A stretch of 64,000 bases of DNA from Acinetobacter calcoaceticus (GCF_016508255.1 NZ_JADVKT010000001.1:248001-312000), one strand, 5' to 3'. Positions 1 to 9,336 are shown, counted from the first letter of the stretch. A program made the numbers and translations. The notes: generated from the letters alone by a model not told the origin.

Positions 1-294
1 GTTTATCAGGTTCGACTGGACTCCCAAGAGAAAAAACAGGCTTTTGCTGTTTTTAAACAATTGGGAATTACCCCTGCCCAAGCAGTGCGACTTTTTTTTA
101 AACAAGTCGTATTAACTAAATCTATTCCTTTTGCGATTGAAAATCAGAATATTAATATGGAGCAATTATTAAAACTGAGAAAAGCAAAAGCATCTTCATT
201 GAACCAGAATTCATCTGCTCTATCTGAAGACGATGATCACGAAGACCTATTTGAAGAACTAAATGCACTGTTAGGAGAAAGTGACAAAACTTAA
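1..294 (+). CDS. RelB/DinJ-family antitoxin, 3' part (start outside window)
   Basis: The reading frame is open from base 1, so the start codon lies upstream of the window and 97 C-terminal residues are visible. The first residues form a beta strand (VYQVRLD), then a helix, the turn QLGITPAQAVRLFF and a second helix. This is the ribbon-helix-helix dimerisation and DNA-binding fold of RelB/DinJ antitoxins. The tail is acidic (SEDDDHEDLFEELNALLG), as in antitoxin segments that wrap a toxin. No RelE/YafQ-type toxin gene follows; the next gene encodes a GNAT acetyltransferase. The internal TTG at 61 is not the start, because it would remove the DNA-binding strand. The family call is fairly secure. 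Whether a partner toxin exists is unknown. Confidence 0.72.
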   Translation, partial: VYQVRLDSQEKKQAFAVFKQLGITPAQAVRLFFKQVVLTKSIPFAIENQNINMEQLLKLRKAKASSLNQNSSALSEDDDHEDLFEELNALLGESDKT

Positions 295-393
295 CAGTGT
301 TGCATTTTTAAACAAGTTTTAACGTCAGAAGGCTCTTTTTTTAGTTATGCTCTCTTTGTAAAAAACATAATGATAAAATACAAGGAGTGCCAA

Positions 394-837
394 ATGATCG
401 TTAGACGAGCGACTTTTGAAGACTTAGAGCAACTCGCTGTTTTATTTGATGAATATCGCCAGTTTTATGGCGCTTCTCCTAATTTCAATGAATCACTTCA
501 CTTTCTCAAACAACGTTTTGAAAATAGTGAAAGTGTATTCTTTATCCATATTAAAGATGAAAAAATTACAGGCTTCGTCTTACTCTATTTAGGTTTTTCT
601 TCAGTTGCTTGCTCCACTTACTATATCTTAGATGATGTCTATGTAACCCCAGTTTTTCGTCGTCAAGGCTCTGCTAAACAGCTAATTGATACAGCAATCT
701 TATTTGCTAAACAAGAAAATGCGTTAAGAATTACTCTAGAAACTCAAAGTAATAATCATGAATCCCATCGTCTGTATGAACAGATGGGATTTATTCGAGA
801 TAGTGAATTTCAGACTTTCCACTGCTTTCTTAAATGA
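394..837 (+). CDS. GNAT family N-acetyltransferase
   Basis: A 147-residue single-domain GNAT protein that would transfer an acetyl group from acetyl-CoA to an unidentified amine. It begins MIVRRATFEDLEQLA (strand 1 and helix 1), has the acetyl-CoA binding segment YVTPVFRRQGSAKQLI (the R-x-x-G-x-A type pyrophosphate loop) and ends with the LYEQMGF motif typical of the last strands. The start at 394 is chosen because AAGGAG lies at 382-387, six bases upstream; the in-frame ATG at 370 has no such site and adds eight atypical residues. The stop overlaps the end of the convergent rsuA by 8 bases. The closest kind I recognise is the general small GNAT group, not the TacT/AtaT toxin group. The substrate cannot be told. 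Confidence 0.85.
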   Translation: MIVRRATFEDLEQLAVLFDEYRQFYGASPNFNESLHFLKQRFENSESVFFIHIKDEKITGFVLLYLGFSSVACSTYYILDDVYVTPVFRRQGSAKQLIDTAILFAKQENALRITLETQSNNHESHRLYEQMGFIRDSEFQTFHCFLK

Positions 838-1534
838 TATTTTGAGCAAGCTGCTTTTGTTGTTCTGATAAATAAATCCATTCGCCATCTGCAATTTCAG
901 GTAAGACCAATTGCCCTATCTGATGCCGATGTAGTGCTTCTACTTTATTTCCTACAGCCGCAATCATTCTTTTGACTTGGTGATAAACACCTTGATGAAT
1001 GGTCATCGTTAACTGATGAGTTTCTAGCACTTCTACATCCGTTGCAGCAAAAACACCTTTTTCCTGATGTAGGCTTACGCCTTGACTCAACATTTCAATT
1101 TGCTCAGGTGTGACTGGATCTGTGGTTGTAACATGATAAACTTTTGGGACGTGTTTACGAGGATGAGTTAAGGCTTGCAGATATTTACCATCATCGGTAA
1201 GTAAGAGTAACCCTGTTGTGTCTTGATCTAATCGTCCAATTGCCTGTACGCCTCGATGAATCATAATTTCAGGTATTAAACTAAAAACACTTTGATGATG
1301 CTGAGGTTGATGAGAACATTCGAAGCCTGCTGGCTTTTTTAAAGCAATATAAACTTTTTCTCGATATTGATAGGTTTGCCCAAAAAGAGAAAATTCTAAA
1401 TTTTCTGGAGAGAATTGCTTTTTCAAATCATTGGCAATTTCTCCATCAATATTTACAGATCCATTTTTTATTAACTGCTGACAATATTTACGTGAACCAA
1501 ACCCTTGTGATTGTAAAATTTTTTCCAGCAGCAT
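830..1534 (-). CDS. rsuA: 16S rRNA pseudouridine(516) synthase RsuA
   Basis: 234 residues, close to E. coli RsuA (231). RsuA isomerises U516 of 16S rRNA to pseudouridine during small-subunit assembly. An S4 RNA-binding domain occupies about residues 1-45. The catalytic motif GRLDQDTTGLLLLTDDG carries the nucleophile Asp103, and GVYHQVKRMIAAVGN is the conserved RsuA/RluB-type RNA-contacting motif. The related RluB/RluE/RluF enzymes share the fold, but length and residue pattern fit RsuA best. It ends convergently with the GNAT gene and overlaps its last 8 bases, with no terminator between them. Confidence 0.88.
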   Translation of the reverse strand: MLLEKILQSQGFGSRKYCQQLIKNGSVNIDGEIANDLKKQFSPENLEFSLFGQTYQYREKVYIALKKPAGFECSHQPQHHQSVFSLIPEIMIHRGVQAIGRLDQDTTGLLLLTDDGKYLQALTHPRKHVPKVYHVTTTDPVTPEQIEMLSQGVSLHQEKGVFAATDVEVLETHQLTMTIHQGVYHQVKRMIAAVGNKVEALHRHQIGQLVLPEIADGEWIYLSEQQKQLAQNII

Positions 1535-1634
1535 GGAGTTTTCTCATTAGAACAAACTGCTATTTTAACGCAGTTTCAACTCTTTGCTAAACCCTACTCG
1601 CTATACTTTACATTTGCTTCACTAAAACTTTCCG

Positions 1635-1853
1635 CTATTCTTCAACGACTCGATAAATATTTTCGTTCTGTTCACTTTCAAACAGCAATTCGGTTGTAGG
1701 TAAAATAATTTCATTATCCACAATAATATGTTCAATACGTTGACTAAGCTTTAAGGGCTCATTTTCATGCTCAACTAAATTTTGCTTTAACTGTGCTTTT
1801 GCATCATGAATCTGATCAAATTGATCTTTAATCTTGATATCGATAATTTCCAT
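1635..1853 (-). CDS. Small hypothetical protein (72 aa)
   Basis: A short acidic soluble protein beginning MEIIDIKIKDQFDQIHDAKAQ, with no signal peptide, membrane segment or recognised motif. It is probably real because AAGGA lies 8 bases before the ATG and the stop is followed by ordinary intergenic sequence. It lies 100 bases upstream of rsuA on the same strand, so the two could be cotranscribed. I do not recognise the family and assign no function. Confidence 0.55.
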   Translation of the reverse strand: MEIIDIKIKDQFDQIHDAKAQLKQNLVEHENEPLKLSQRIEHIIVDNEIILPTTELLFESEQNENIYRVVEE

Positions 1854-2017
1854 AGGTGTTATCCTTGCCCCATAAATACTAACTATTTTTATACCATAGC
1901 TTCAGAAAACAATAATATTTAACTTGTTAATTTATATAACATTGTTTCCAAGCGTAACTAAAAATCAAAACTCCTTAACATTGAATGGCCTATAAAGATT
2001 TATCTTTAAAAAAATGA

Positions 2018-2560
<543 letters not shown>

Positions 2561-2573
2561 AATTTTGGCATTA

Positions 2574-2599
2574 AAAAAGGCGCCATTAGGCACCTTTTT
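2574..2599. terminator. Bidirectional rho-independent terminator
   Basis: An 11-bp stem, AAAAAGGCGCC (2574-2584) with GGCACCTTTTT (2589-2599), has one G-U pair and a four-base loop (atta). It sits between the convergent yeaL-type gene and metR. With an A-tract on one side and a T-tract on the other it can terminate transcription from both. Confidence 0.85.
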
Positions 2600-2629
2600 A
2601 GCTTTAATGCTTAGGCTAAATTAATCTAT

Positions 2630-3550
2630 TCAACCTGAATAATAAGATGTTCGTTTTAGAGAGAACTTTTCTAACTGCTTTAAGAAACCTTCAAAATAGC
2701 TTTTCTCTTTTTCTTCAGTGCGGTAACCCGCATACAATGTCCGTCTTAAGCCTATTGGTGAAACACAATCTAAACGGCGGCTAGTCACCCATCCTTTTTG
2801 TTCATATTCATTCACGACCCAATCAGGCAATGCGGCAATACCTCGCCCACTTGCAACAAGCTGGATAAGCATTTGGGTTAAATCTGTCGTTCTAATATGC
2901 TTAGGTTGAATATTCGCAGGAATGAAAAGCTTAGACATAATATCTAAACGGTGTTTATCTACGGGGTAAGTAATTAAAACTTCTTCTGCTAATTCTTGAA
3001 CTGTAATATTTTCAGCGCGAACCAACGGATGTGTGTTAGATAAAACCAAACGCGACTCATATTCAAAAATAGGAAAATATTCGATTCCTTTTAATGCAAT
3101 TGGATCGGCTGTAATGAGTAAATCAAACTCACCATTTTGTAAAAGTTCATGAGGATTAGCTTCAAATCCAGAAGCAAAATCTAAGTCTACATCTGGATAC
3201 TGCTGACGATATTGATTTAACAAAGGCATTAACCAGTCAAAACAACTGTGGCATTCAGAAGAAAAAATAATTCTACCTGTCTGACCATGCACAATACGAG
3301 TAATATCACTCTGAGTAATTTGAATTTGAGGCAAAACATCATCAGCTAACTTGAGTAAGCGCTGTCCCACATTAGAAAAACTAACAGGACGACTACGCCG
3401 ATTAACAACCTCTACACCATACCAATGATCTAATTCTTTTAATTGATGAGAGATCGCCGATGGCGTTAAACAAAGATCATTAGCTGCTGAAACCAATGAA
3501 CCATGTTCACGTAGGGCAACTAAGGTTTTAAGATGACGAATTTCTAACAT
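2630..3550 (-). CDS. metR: LysR-type regulator MetR
   Basis: 306 residues. An N-terminal winged helix-turn-helix (about residues 1-60, EIRHLKTLVALREHGSLVSAA) is followed by a LysR effector domain. It resembles E. coli MetR along its length: EIRHLKTL, ECHSCFDWLMPLL, FDLLITADP, LITYPVDKHRLD and RGIAALPDWVV are the shared blocks. MetR activates methionine-biosynthesis genes with homocysteine as coeffector. The start at ATG 3550 (MLEIRHLK) fits the family; an upstream in-frame TTG at 3568 would add six residues. No metE or metH is next to it, so its targets must lie elsewhere. AGATTTATCT at 3571-3580 and AGATAAATCT at 3630-3639 form an inverted pair in its promoter region. Confidence 0.85.
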   Translation of the reverse strand: MLEIRHLKTLVALREHGSLVSAANDLCLTPSAISHQLKELDHWYGVEVVNRRSRPVSFSNVGQRLLKLADDVLPQIQITQSDITRIVHGQTGRIIFSSECHSCFDWLMPLLNQYRQQYPDVDLDFASGFEANPHELLQNGEFDLLITADPIALKGIEYFPIFEYESRLVLSNTHPLVRAENITVQELAEEVLITYPVDKHRLDIMSKLFIPANIQPKHIRTTDLTQMLIQLVASGRGIAALPDWVVNEYEQKGWVTSRRLDCVSPIGLRRTLYAGYRTEEKEKSYFEGFLKQLEKFSLKRTSYYSG

Positions 3551-3787
3551 GGGCACAAGCCTGAACAAATAGATTTATCTATAAAATTTTTAAACTTATT
3601 CACCACTTTGTAGCAAATAGAGTGAGTTCAGATAAATCTCAACCAATGAGCAAGATTCATCTTATCACAAGCTTAATTAATTTTCTTCAACATGAATTTT
3701 ATTTGATTATTTTTCTTTTAGATGAATATTGATAATTTTAAAGTTAATCACTTTCTTTGAATAAAAATTGATTTTAATACAGGCAAA

Positions 3788-3811
3788 GAAAAAGGCCTAA
3801 TGGCCCTTTTC
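3788..3811 (-). terminator. Rho-independent terminator of the lipoprotein gene
   Basis: The stem GAAAAAGGCC (3788-3797) pairs with GGCCCTTTTC (3802-3811) around a four-base loop, with one mismatch. It begins one base after the stop codon of the minus-strand lipoprotein gene, and in that direction it runs into CTTTTTC. Confidence 0.7.
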
Positions 3812-3812
3812 A

Positions 3813-4241
3813 TTACTGTGCTTTTGCTTTAGGGAATGCTTGTTCAAAATCAATAAGTCTAAAGCTCTTTACTAACTCATCTTGCCCATACGTCACTTCG
3901 TAAGAAGTTTCTTTCCCACTGAAATATGCTTCAGTAGGTGTACCAAACACTTCCCATAATCCAAATGAGGCAACATCTGCTATCCCATGTCCAAATGCAC
4001 GGCTTACTTTTGCCCACTTCGGATAACCTTGCTGGAAACTATAAATTTCGACTCTTGTACCATCACGATATTCAGAAAGTACAGGTGCGCCCAACTCAGC
4101 AATAACATAATTGCGGGAACTACCTGGATTTAAAACATTTAAATTTTTTTTACTTGGTTGATTACCCGCCATAAAGACTGAACAACCAGACATAGATAAC
4201 ATAACCACCCCCATAAGGTAGGTAATAAATAATTTTCTCAC
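3813..4241 (-). CDS. Putative lipoprotein, function unknown
   Basis: 142 residues with a lipoprotein signal: KLFITYLMGVVMLSMSGC places the lipidated cysteine at residue 20. The mature part has the pattern LNPGSSRNYVIAELGAPVLSEYRDGTRVEIYSF, which recalls SmpA/BamE-like lipoproteins (a short G-x-P turn after a helix), but the resemblance is weak. The start is a GTG; no better start lies in front of the signal sequence. It has its own promoter region and terminator. Function is unknown; periplasmic membrane anchoring is inferred from the lipobox. Confidence 0.7.
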   Translation of the reverse strand: MRKLFITYLMGVVMLSMSGCSVFMAGNQPSKKNLNVLNPGSSRNYVIAELGAPVLSEYRDGTRVEIYSFQQGYPKWAKVSRAFGHGIADVASFGLWEVFGTPTEAYFSGKETSYEVTYGQDELVKSFRLIDFEQAFPKAKAQ

Positions 4242-4446
4242 GATTTAGATTCTCTATTTTTTAAATATTTATACAAGCTATTGTAATAACTAAAGTATTA
4301 CGCAAACATCATATATAATTTATTAAAAAATTTCGATAAATTTTTTTACTTAAGATATGCAAACATACTCTCAATATTTTAGTTTTTTATGATTCTGCCC
4401 CCTTTTCCCTTATACTCCTCATTTTTGAGCCTCTTTTAAACTTATT

Positions 4447-5646
4447 ATGGCGTCACCCCAATCTCCTCTTTCTACACAGCAACACTATTCACTCTTTTTA
4501 GCAATTTTCTCACTCGCTGTAGGTGGCTTTTGTATTGGAACCACCGAATTCGTCGCAATGGGACTGATTCAGGAAATTGCAAATAATTTAAATATTACCG
4601 TACCAGAAGCTGGCCACTTTATTAGTGCCTACGCATTGGGTGTAGTTATTGGTGCTCCTATCATTGCTATTCTCGGAGCCAAAGTTCCGAGAAAAACTTT
4701 ATTACTCGGCTTAATGCTTTTTTATGGTGTAGCTAATGCCTGTACTGCTTTAGCTCATACACCTGAAACTGTTTTAATCTCACGTTTCATTGCAGGTTTA
4801 CCACACGGAGCATATTTTGGAGTGGGTGCCTTAGTTGCAGCAGAACTAGCAGGTCCATCAAGAAGAGCTTCTGCGGTTGCCCAAATGATGATGGGTCTTA
4901 CAGTGGCAACTGTAATTGGTGTTCCTCTCGCAACGTGGTTAGGTCAAAATTTTGGCTGGAGAGTTGGTTTTGAGTTTTCAGCAACTATTGCTTTCGTCAC
5001 TTTAATTGCTGTTGGTTTCTTTGTACCCAATATTCCAGTTCAAGCAAAAGCAAGTATAAAAACAGAGTTAGCTGGCCTTAAAAATATCAATATGTGGTTA
5101 ACACTAGCGGTAGGTGCTATCGGTTTTGGAGGCATGTTTTCTGTTTATAGTTATGTCTCACCAATTTTGACTGAATATACAAAAGTTAATATCCAAATTG
5201 TCCCTATCGCTTTAGCTATCTGGGGTATCGGTATGGTTATTGGCGGCTTAGCAGCAGGATGGCTTGCTGATAAAAACCTGAACAAAACGATTGTAGGCGT
5301 ATTAATTAGTTCAGCTATCGCTTTTGTTGTAGCTAGTTTCTTAATGAGTAATATCTATACTGCTATTGCTTCATTATTTTTGATTGGTCTTACCGTAATG
5401 GGATTAGGCGGAGCTTTGCAAACTCGTCTAATGGATGTTGCAGGTGATGCACAAACATTAGCAGCCTCTCTCAACCACTCTGCCTTTAACCTTGCCAATG
5501 CATTAGGTGCATTTTTAGGAGGATGGGTACTCAGCCACCAAATGGGCTGGATCGCCCCAATCTGGGTGGGTTTTGTTTTGAGTCTCGGAGGTCTTATCAT
5601 TTTACTCATTGCATTCGCAGTAGAAAAAGCGAGCAAAAAAGTTTAG
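4447..5646 (+). CDS. MFS transporter, DHA1 (AraJ/YdhP-like)
   Basis: 399 residues with twelve predicted membrane helices. The N-terminus FSLAVGGFCIGTTEFVAMGL is the signature of the AraJ/YdhP/SotB branch of the drug:H+ antiporter-1 family. The loop between helices 2 and 3 contains AKVPRKTLLL, and GLPHGAYFGVGALVAAEL is the helix 4-5 motif of the same branch. Such proteins usually export sugars, arabinose analogues or drugs; the substrate here is unknown. The gene stands alone, convergent with the potassium-channel gene. No local regulator is seen. Confidence 0.85.
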   Translation: MASPQSPLSTQQHYSLFLAIFSLAVGGFCIGTTEFVAMGLIQEIANNLNITVPEAGHFISAYALGVVIGAPIIAILGAKVPRKTLLLGLMLFYGVANACTALAHTPETVLISRFIAGLPHGAYFGVGALVAAELAGPSRRASAVAQMMMGLTVATVIGVPLATWLGQNFGWRVGFEFSATIAFVTLIAVGFFVPNIPVQAKASIKTELAGLKNINMWLTLAVGAIGFGGMFSVYSYVSPILTEYTKVNIQIVPIALAIWGIGMVIGGLAAGWLADKNLNKTIVGVLISSAIAFVVASFLMSNIYTAIASLFLIGLTVMGLGGALQTRLMDVAGDAQTLAASLNHSAFNLANALGAFLGGWVLSHQMGWIAPIWVGFVLSLGGLIILLIAFAVEKASKKV

Positions 5647-5657
5647 TCAAAGAAAAT

Positions 5658-5685
5658 GCTAACTTATTATTTCTAATCAGTTAGC
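5658..5685. terminator. Possible weak bidirectional terminator
   Basis: GCTAACT (5658-5664) pairs with AGTTAGC (5679-5685) around a 14-base loop that includes the stop codon of the potassium-channel gene. A- and T-rich flanks are present, but the stem is short and the loop long, so this is only a candidate. Confidence 0.35.
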
Positions 5686-6656
5686 TTTCCGCCACAATGA
5701 GGGCAATAACATTTTTTCTCTCTCACAGCCTCTTTTTCCTCTAATACTTTCTCACGCATAATTTGAATAATCAGGTTATGTGCCTGCTCTTTTGGCAGCC
5801 CCACTTTTTGACGAATCCGCTCTATTTCAATTTCATCATGTAAAATATCAATCCCTCGCACTTGCAGTAACTCACGAAATTCTTGCTCTAGCCTTTGATT
5901 ACGCTGGTTAAGTTCATTTGCAAGCCCAGATGCCAAGATACCTGCTGGTAATGCAGCAATACCAACACCCAATATAGTAATGAGTGCTCCCAATAATTTG
6001 CCTAAACTGGTCACTGGAGTGACATCGCCATACCCCACCGTAGTTAAGGTAACAACTGCCCACCACATAGACTTAGGTATTGAACTAAAAGCTTCCGGCT
6101 GCGCCTTATTTTCAACCACATATATTCCAGAAGCAGTCATAATAATCATAATAATTAAAATAAAGATAACTGCCTGAAAAGAACCTTTCTCACGTTTAAT
6201 CACACATAACAATATCTGTAACGAGATGAAATAGCGTGTTAATTTTAATAAACGAAGTAAACGCAATATTCTGAGCATACGAAGATCGATTCGTACGAAG
6301 AAATTTAAGTACGCAGGTAAGATTGCCATCAAATCAATAATTGCTTCCCCACTTTTCATCCAGTTCAAGCGGATTTTCCATGCAGATTGTGTCGTGTCAC
6401 GATCGGCGATACTCCACAATCTTAATAAATATTCAATACTAAAAATTGCAATTGAAATAACTTCAAAATAGTCAAACCAAATATGATAACTTGAGTACAA
6501 ATCATTTACCGTTTCCAATAAAACGGCCGCTACGTTACCAATAATTAATACGACTAAAAAATAATTAATACATCTACTTATCGTAGTTTCATAGTCATGA
6601 TTATGAAGATTATTATAGAAAAACTTACGCAATCCCTTCCAAGCTGAATTTTGCAT
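5673..6656 (-). CDS. Voltage-gated potassium channel (VIC superfamily)
   Basis: 327 residues from ATG 6656. Six membrane segments are visible. S4 carries regularly spaced arginines (RIDLRMLRILRLLRLLKLTR, about 122-141), and the pore has the selectivity filter TTVGYGD (about 206-211), specific for K+. After S6 comes a cytoplasmic region rich in charged helices, ending in C-x-C-x-x-C (CYCPHC), a possible metal-binding knuckle. An in-frame GTG at 6740 would add 28 polar residues; the shorter form is preferred because it begins just before the family-typical amphipathic N-terminal helix, but neither start has a strong ribosome-binding site. The role is likely K+ flux in response to membrane voltage. 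Confidence 0.82.
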   Translation of the reverse strand: MQNSAWKGLRKFFYNNLHNHDYETTISRCINYFLVVLIIGNVAAVLLETVNDLYSSYHIWFDYFEVISIAIFSIEYLLRLWSIADRDTTQSAWKIRLNWMKSGEAIIDLMAILPAYLNFFVRIDLRMLRILRLLRLLKLTRYFISLQILLCVIKREKGSFQAVIFILIIMIIMTASGIYVVENKAQPEAFSSIPKSMWWAVVTLTTVGYGDVTPVTSLGKLLGALITILGVGIAALPAGILASGLANELNQRNQRLEQEFRELLQVRGIDILHDEIEIERIRQKVGLPKEQAHNLIIQIMREKVLEEKEAVREKKCYCPHCGGKLTD

Positions 6657-6777
6657 ATAGATCTGACCACTTGATATTAAAGATATAGTAAGCTCTTGCC
6701 CTCTATTCACCAATATAGTCTTTGATAAATTTTCCTTCACTTACTTCAGCATTTAAAATTTTCTACTTGTTCTCAGG

Positions 6778-7212
6778 TCAATTCACCACAGCACATCGGA
6801 ATTCATTTTCTTCCCACCACAACATATCATAGATGCCTGGGTGTGATTTTAAGATAATATTTATATAGTTTTGCAGCACCATGATGTGATGGGTAATATC
6901 AAGCTTTCTAAATAAAAACTTTCTTAAAATAGGTGTATTTGGAGAAATAAAAATTGCGAATCCATTGCTATGTTCTTCATAGACACTTATTCCAAGATAC
7001 ATCGTTATTTCAGGCAATGGAATCTCAATTTGCCATCCCCAGTTCTCACTATATAGCTCTACATTTAAATGGTATCTATTTTTCAATATACTAAAAATAT
7101 ATTGTGCAATATCTTCAGTTTTTTGAACTAAAACACCGCCTTCGTTAAAGTATGTTTTTTGCTCATAAAGTTGATAATCATCAAATTTAAATTCAACAAT
7201 TGTCTTTAGCAT
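6778..7212 (-). CDS. Hypothetical protein (144 aa)
   Basis: A soluble protein beginning MLKTIVEFKFDDYQLYEQ, rich in aromatic residues (SENWGWQIEIPLPE, MLWWEENEF) and without signal peptide or membrane helix. It looks like a mixed alpha/beta fold of the small immunity-like or YgaC-like kind, but I do not recognise a family. It lies 37 bases before the end of sequence upstream of the potassium-channel frame on the same strand and is followed on its 5' side by a long AT-rich spacer, which suggests its own promoter there. Confidence 0.6.
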   Translation of the reverse strand: MLKTIVEFKFDDYQLYEQKTYFNEGGVLVQKTEDIAQYIFSILKNRYHLNVELYSENWGWQIEIPLPEITMYLGISVYEEHSNGFAIFISPNTPILRKFLFRKLDITHHIMVLQNYINIILKSHPGIYDMLWWEENEFRCAVVN

Positions 7213-7878
7213 TCTTAAATTCCCTATATAAAATACTCATATTTTTTTTAATTATTTTTAAGTTCGTTTAATTATTTTAAAACAAAAAACCAGTTAATTT
7301 CTAGTACTATATTTAATTTTATATATATTAAATTTAAAATGATGCATTTATTATTTTTAAATAAATGTACGACCCAATTCACGCTTTTAATAAAAACAAT
7401 AACTCAAAAAGTCTATTTTTTACCCAAAATTATATATAAGTTATTTTATTAAATAATTTTTCTGAAACTTTCACCTTCATATAAATATATAATTTATTTT
7501 TTGATCTTTAAAATTTTCTAAAAATTAGTATTAGAATATTTTAATTCAGATAAATATCTTTATAACTTGTTCTAAAATTAACAATGTTAAGTACTATTTA
7601 TTAGAATGATACCTATATAGACAATTTATAATTTAAAGATTAATTCAATGCCACCATTACAAAATAAAACTTAACAATTTTCATTTCAATTAAGAAATAC
7701 TTAATTTCAAAAGAATTGTCTTTTCCAGTGAAATGAAAACTAGTACTTACCACGAGTTATTTTGAATTTTTGAATGATTTGATTGATAATAGAACTTTAA
7801 TACTTATTTCTATTTCTTTAGCGATCTACTCATAAAGAACTTTAATTTTTTAAACACATCAAAACAAGGGGAAATTAC
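7213..7878. other. AT-rich intergenic region, 666 bp
   Basis: This is the divergent spacer between the unknown minus-strand gene and the anion transporter gene. It consists mostly of A/T runs and stop codons in all frames. No tRNA-like or hairpin-terminator structure is apparent. A candidate sigma-70 promoter for the transporter is at 7762-7790. The rest, particularly 7213-7740, is unexplained. Confidence 0.6.
7762..7790 (+). promoter_or_regulatory. Candidate sigma-70 promoter of the DASS transporter
   Basis: TTGAAT (7762-7767), a 17-base spacer and GATAAT (7785-7790) lie about 90 bases before the start codon. In such AT-rich DNA chance matches are frequent, so support is moderate. Confidence 0.4.
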
Positions 7879-9336
7879 ATGGGATTTAAAGCCCTCCCTA
7901 CACTTATTTCTTTATTTATTACATTGCTAATCTGGTTCGTGATTCCTGTACCCGTAGGTGTTGATCCCAATGCTTGGCATTTATTAGCGATGTTTGTGGG
8001 CGTGATTGCGGCAATCATTGGAAAAGCTATGCCAATTGGTGCAATTGCCATTATTGCAATAACTTTAGTCGCCCTTACTGGCGTTACCAACACCAGCCCA
8101 AGTGGTGCAATACAAGATGCCCTGAGCAGTTTTGCTAATCCCCTGATCTGGTTGATTGGTATTTCCATCATGATCTCTAAAGGTTTGCAAAAAACTGGAT
8201 TGGGTGCACGATTAGGCTATTTATTTATCGCAGTTTGGGGCAAAAAAACGATTGGTATCGGCTATAGCATGGTGCTTTCCGAACTCATTCTCGCTCCTGT
8301 AACACCCAGCAATACGGCACGAGGTGGAGGAATTATTCATCCAATTGTACTGGCAATTTCTACTAGTTATGATTCCGATCCAGCCAAAGGCACCGAAGGA
8401 CGGATGGGAAAATACCTGTCGTTGGTTAATTACCAAGCCAACCCGATTACCTCTGCAATGTTCATTACTGCAACCGCCCCTAACCCATTAGTAGTTGATT
8501 TAGTGGCAAAGGCGACCCATAGTGAAATTTCATTAAGTTGGAGTACTTGGGCACTAGCGATGTTACTGCCGGGGTTGATTGCCTTAATCATTATGCCTTT
8601 GATTATGTATTTAATGTATCCACCTGAAGTCAAAGAAACGCCTAATGCAGCTCAGTTTGCTAAAACTAAACTAAAAGAAATGGGTCCTGTCAGTAAAAAT
8701 GAAATCATCATGCTTGGTGTATTCGGTATTTTATTGATGTTATGGGCGGGTATTCCTGCCATGATTTTTGGCTCCGCTTGGGCTGTTGATCCAACGACCA
8801 CGGCCTTTATTGGTTTAGGATTATTGCTGCTTACAGGTGTACTCACTTGGGATGATATTCTGACGCAAAAGAACGCGTGGGATACGATTACTTGGTTCGC
8901 AGCATTAGTCATGATGGCAACTTATTTAAATAAGCTTGGCTTAATCGCATGGTTCTCGGGTGTTTTAGAAACTGGTATTGGTCATTTAGGGCTAAGCTGG
9001 ATGCCTGCTTGTCTATTATTAATGCTCGCCTATTTGTATGCACATTATATGTTTGCTAGCACCACGGCACATATTACCGCCATGTTTGCAGCCTTTTATA
9101 CGGCAGGACTTGCTCTCGGTGCACCGCCAATGTTGTTTGCTTTAATGATGGCAGCAGCTTCAAGTATTATGATGACATTAACCCATTATGCGACTGGCAC
9201 GTCCCCTGTAGTGTTCGGTTCGGGTTACACCACACTTGGTGAATGGTGGAAAGCTGGCTTTGTCATGAGTGTTGTTAATATCACCATCTTTGTGGTGATT
9301 GGTGGACTTTGGTGGAAAGTGTTAGGTTATTGGTAG
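7879..9336 (+). CDS. DASS-family anion:sodium symporter (CitT/YbhI-like)
   Basis: 485 residues, hydrophobic throughout, with 11-13 predicted helices. The first Ser-Asn-Thr substrate/sodium motif is at about residues 144-146 (VTPSNTARGG). The second half carries FASTTAHITAMFAAFY and THYATGTSPVVFG, typical of the divalent anion:Na+ symporter family that includes E. coli CitT, TtdT and YbhI and plant DiT1. The likely substrates are 2-oxoglutarate, malate, succinate or citrate. AAGGGGA precedes the ATG by 7-8 bases. A terminator follows, so it is a single-gene unit. Its position near acnB fits TCA-cycle metabolism but does not define the substrate. Confidence 0.85.
   Translation: MGFKALPTLISLFITLLIWFVIPVPVGVDPNAWHLLAMFVGVIAAIIGKAMPIGAIAIIAITLVALTGVTNTSPSGAIQDALSSFANPLIWLIGISIMISKGLQKTGLGARLGYLFIAVWGKKTIGIGYSMVLSELILAPVTPSNTARGGGIIHPIVLAISTSYDSDPAKGTEGRMGKYLSLVNYQANPITSAMFITATAPNPLVVDLVAKATHSEISLSWSTWALAMLLPGLIALIIMPLIMYLMYPPEVKETPNAAQFAKTKLKEMGPVSKNEIIMLGVFGILLMLWAGIPAMIFGSAWAVDPTTTAFIGLGLLLLTGVLTWDDILTQKNAWDTITWFAALVMMATYLNKLGLIAWFSGVLETGIGHLGLSWMPACLLLMLAYLYAHYMFASTTAHITAMFAAFYTAGLALGAPPMLFALMMAAASSIMMTLTHYATGTSPVVFGSGYTTLGEWWKAGFVMSVVNITIFVVIGGLWWKVLGYW

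Noticed and set aside
5355..5636. Minus-strand frame in the MFS gene
   Set aside because: Overlaps membrane helices of the transporter in antisense and has no independent support.
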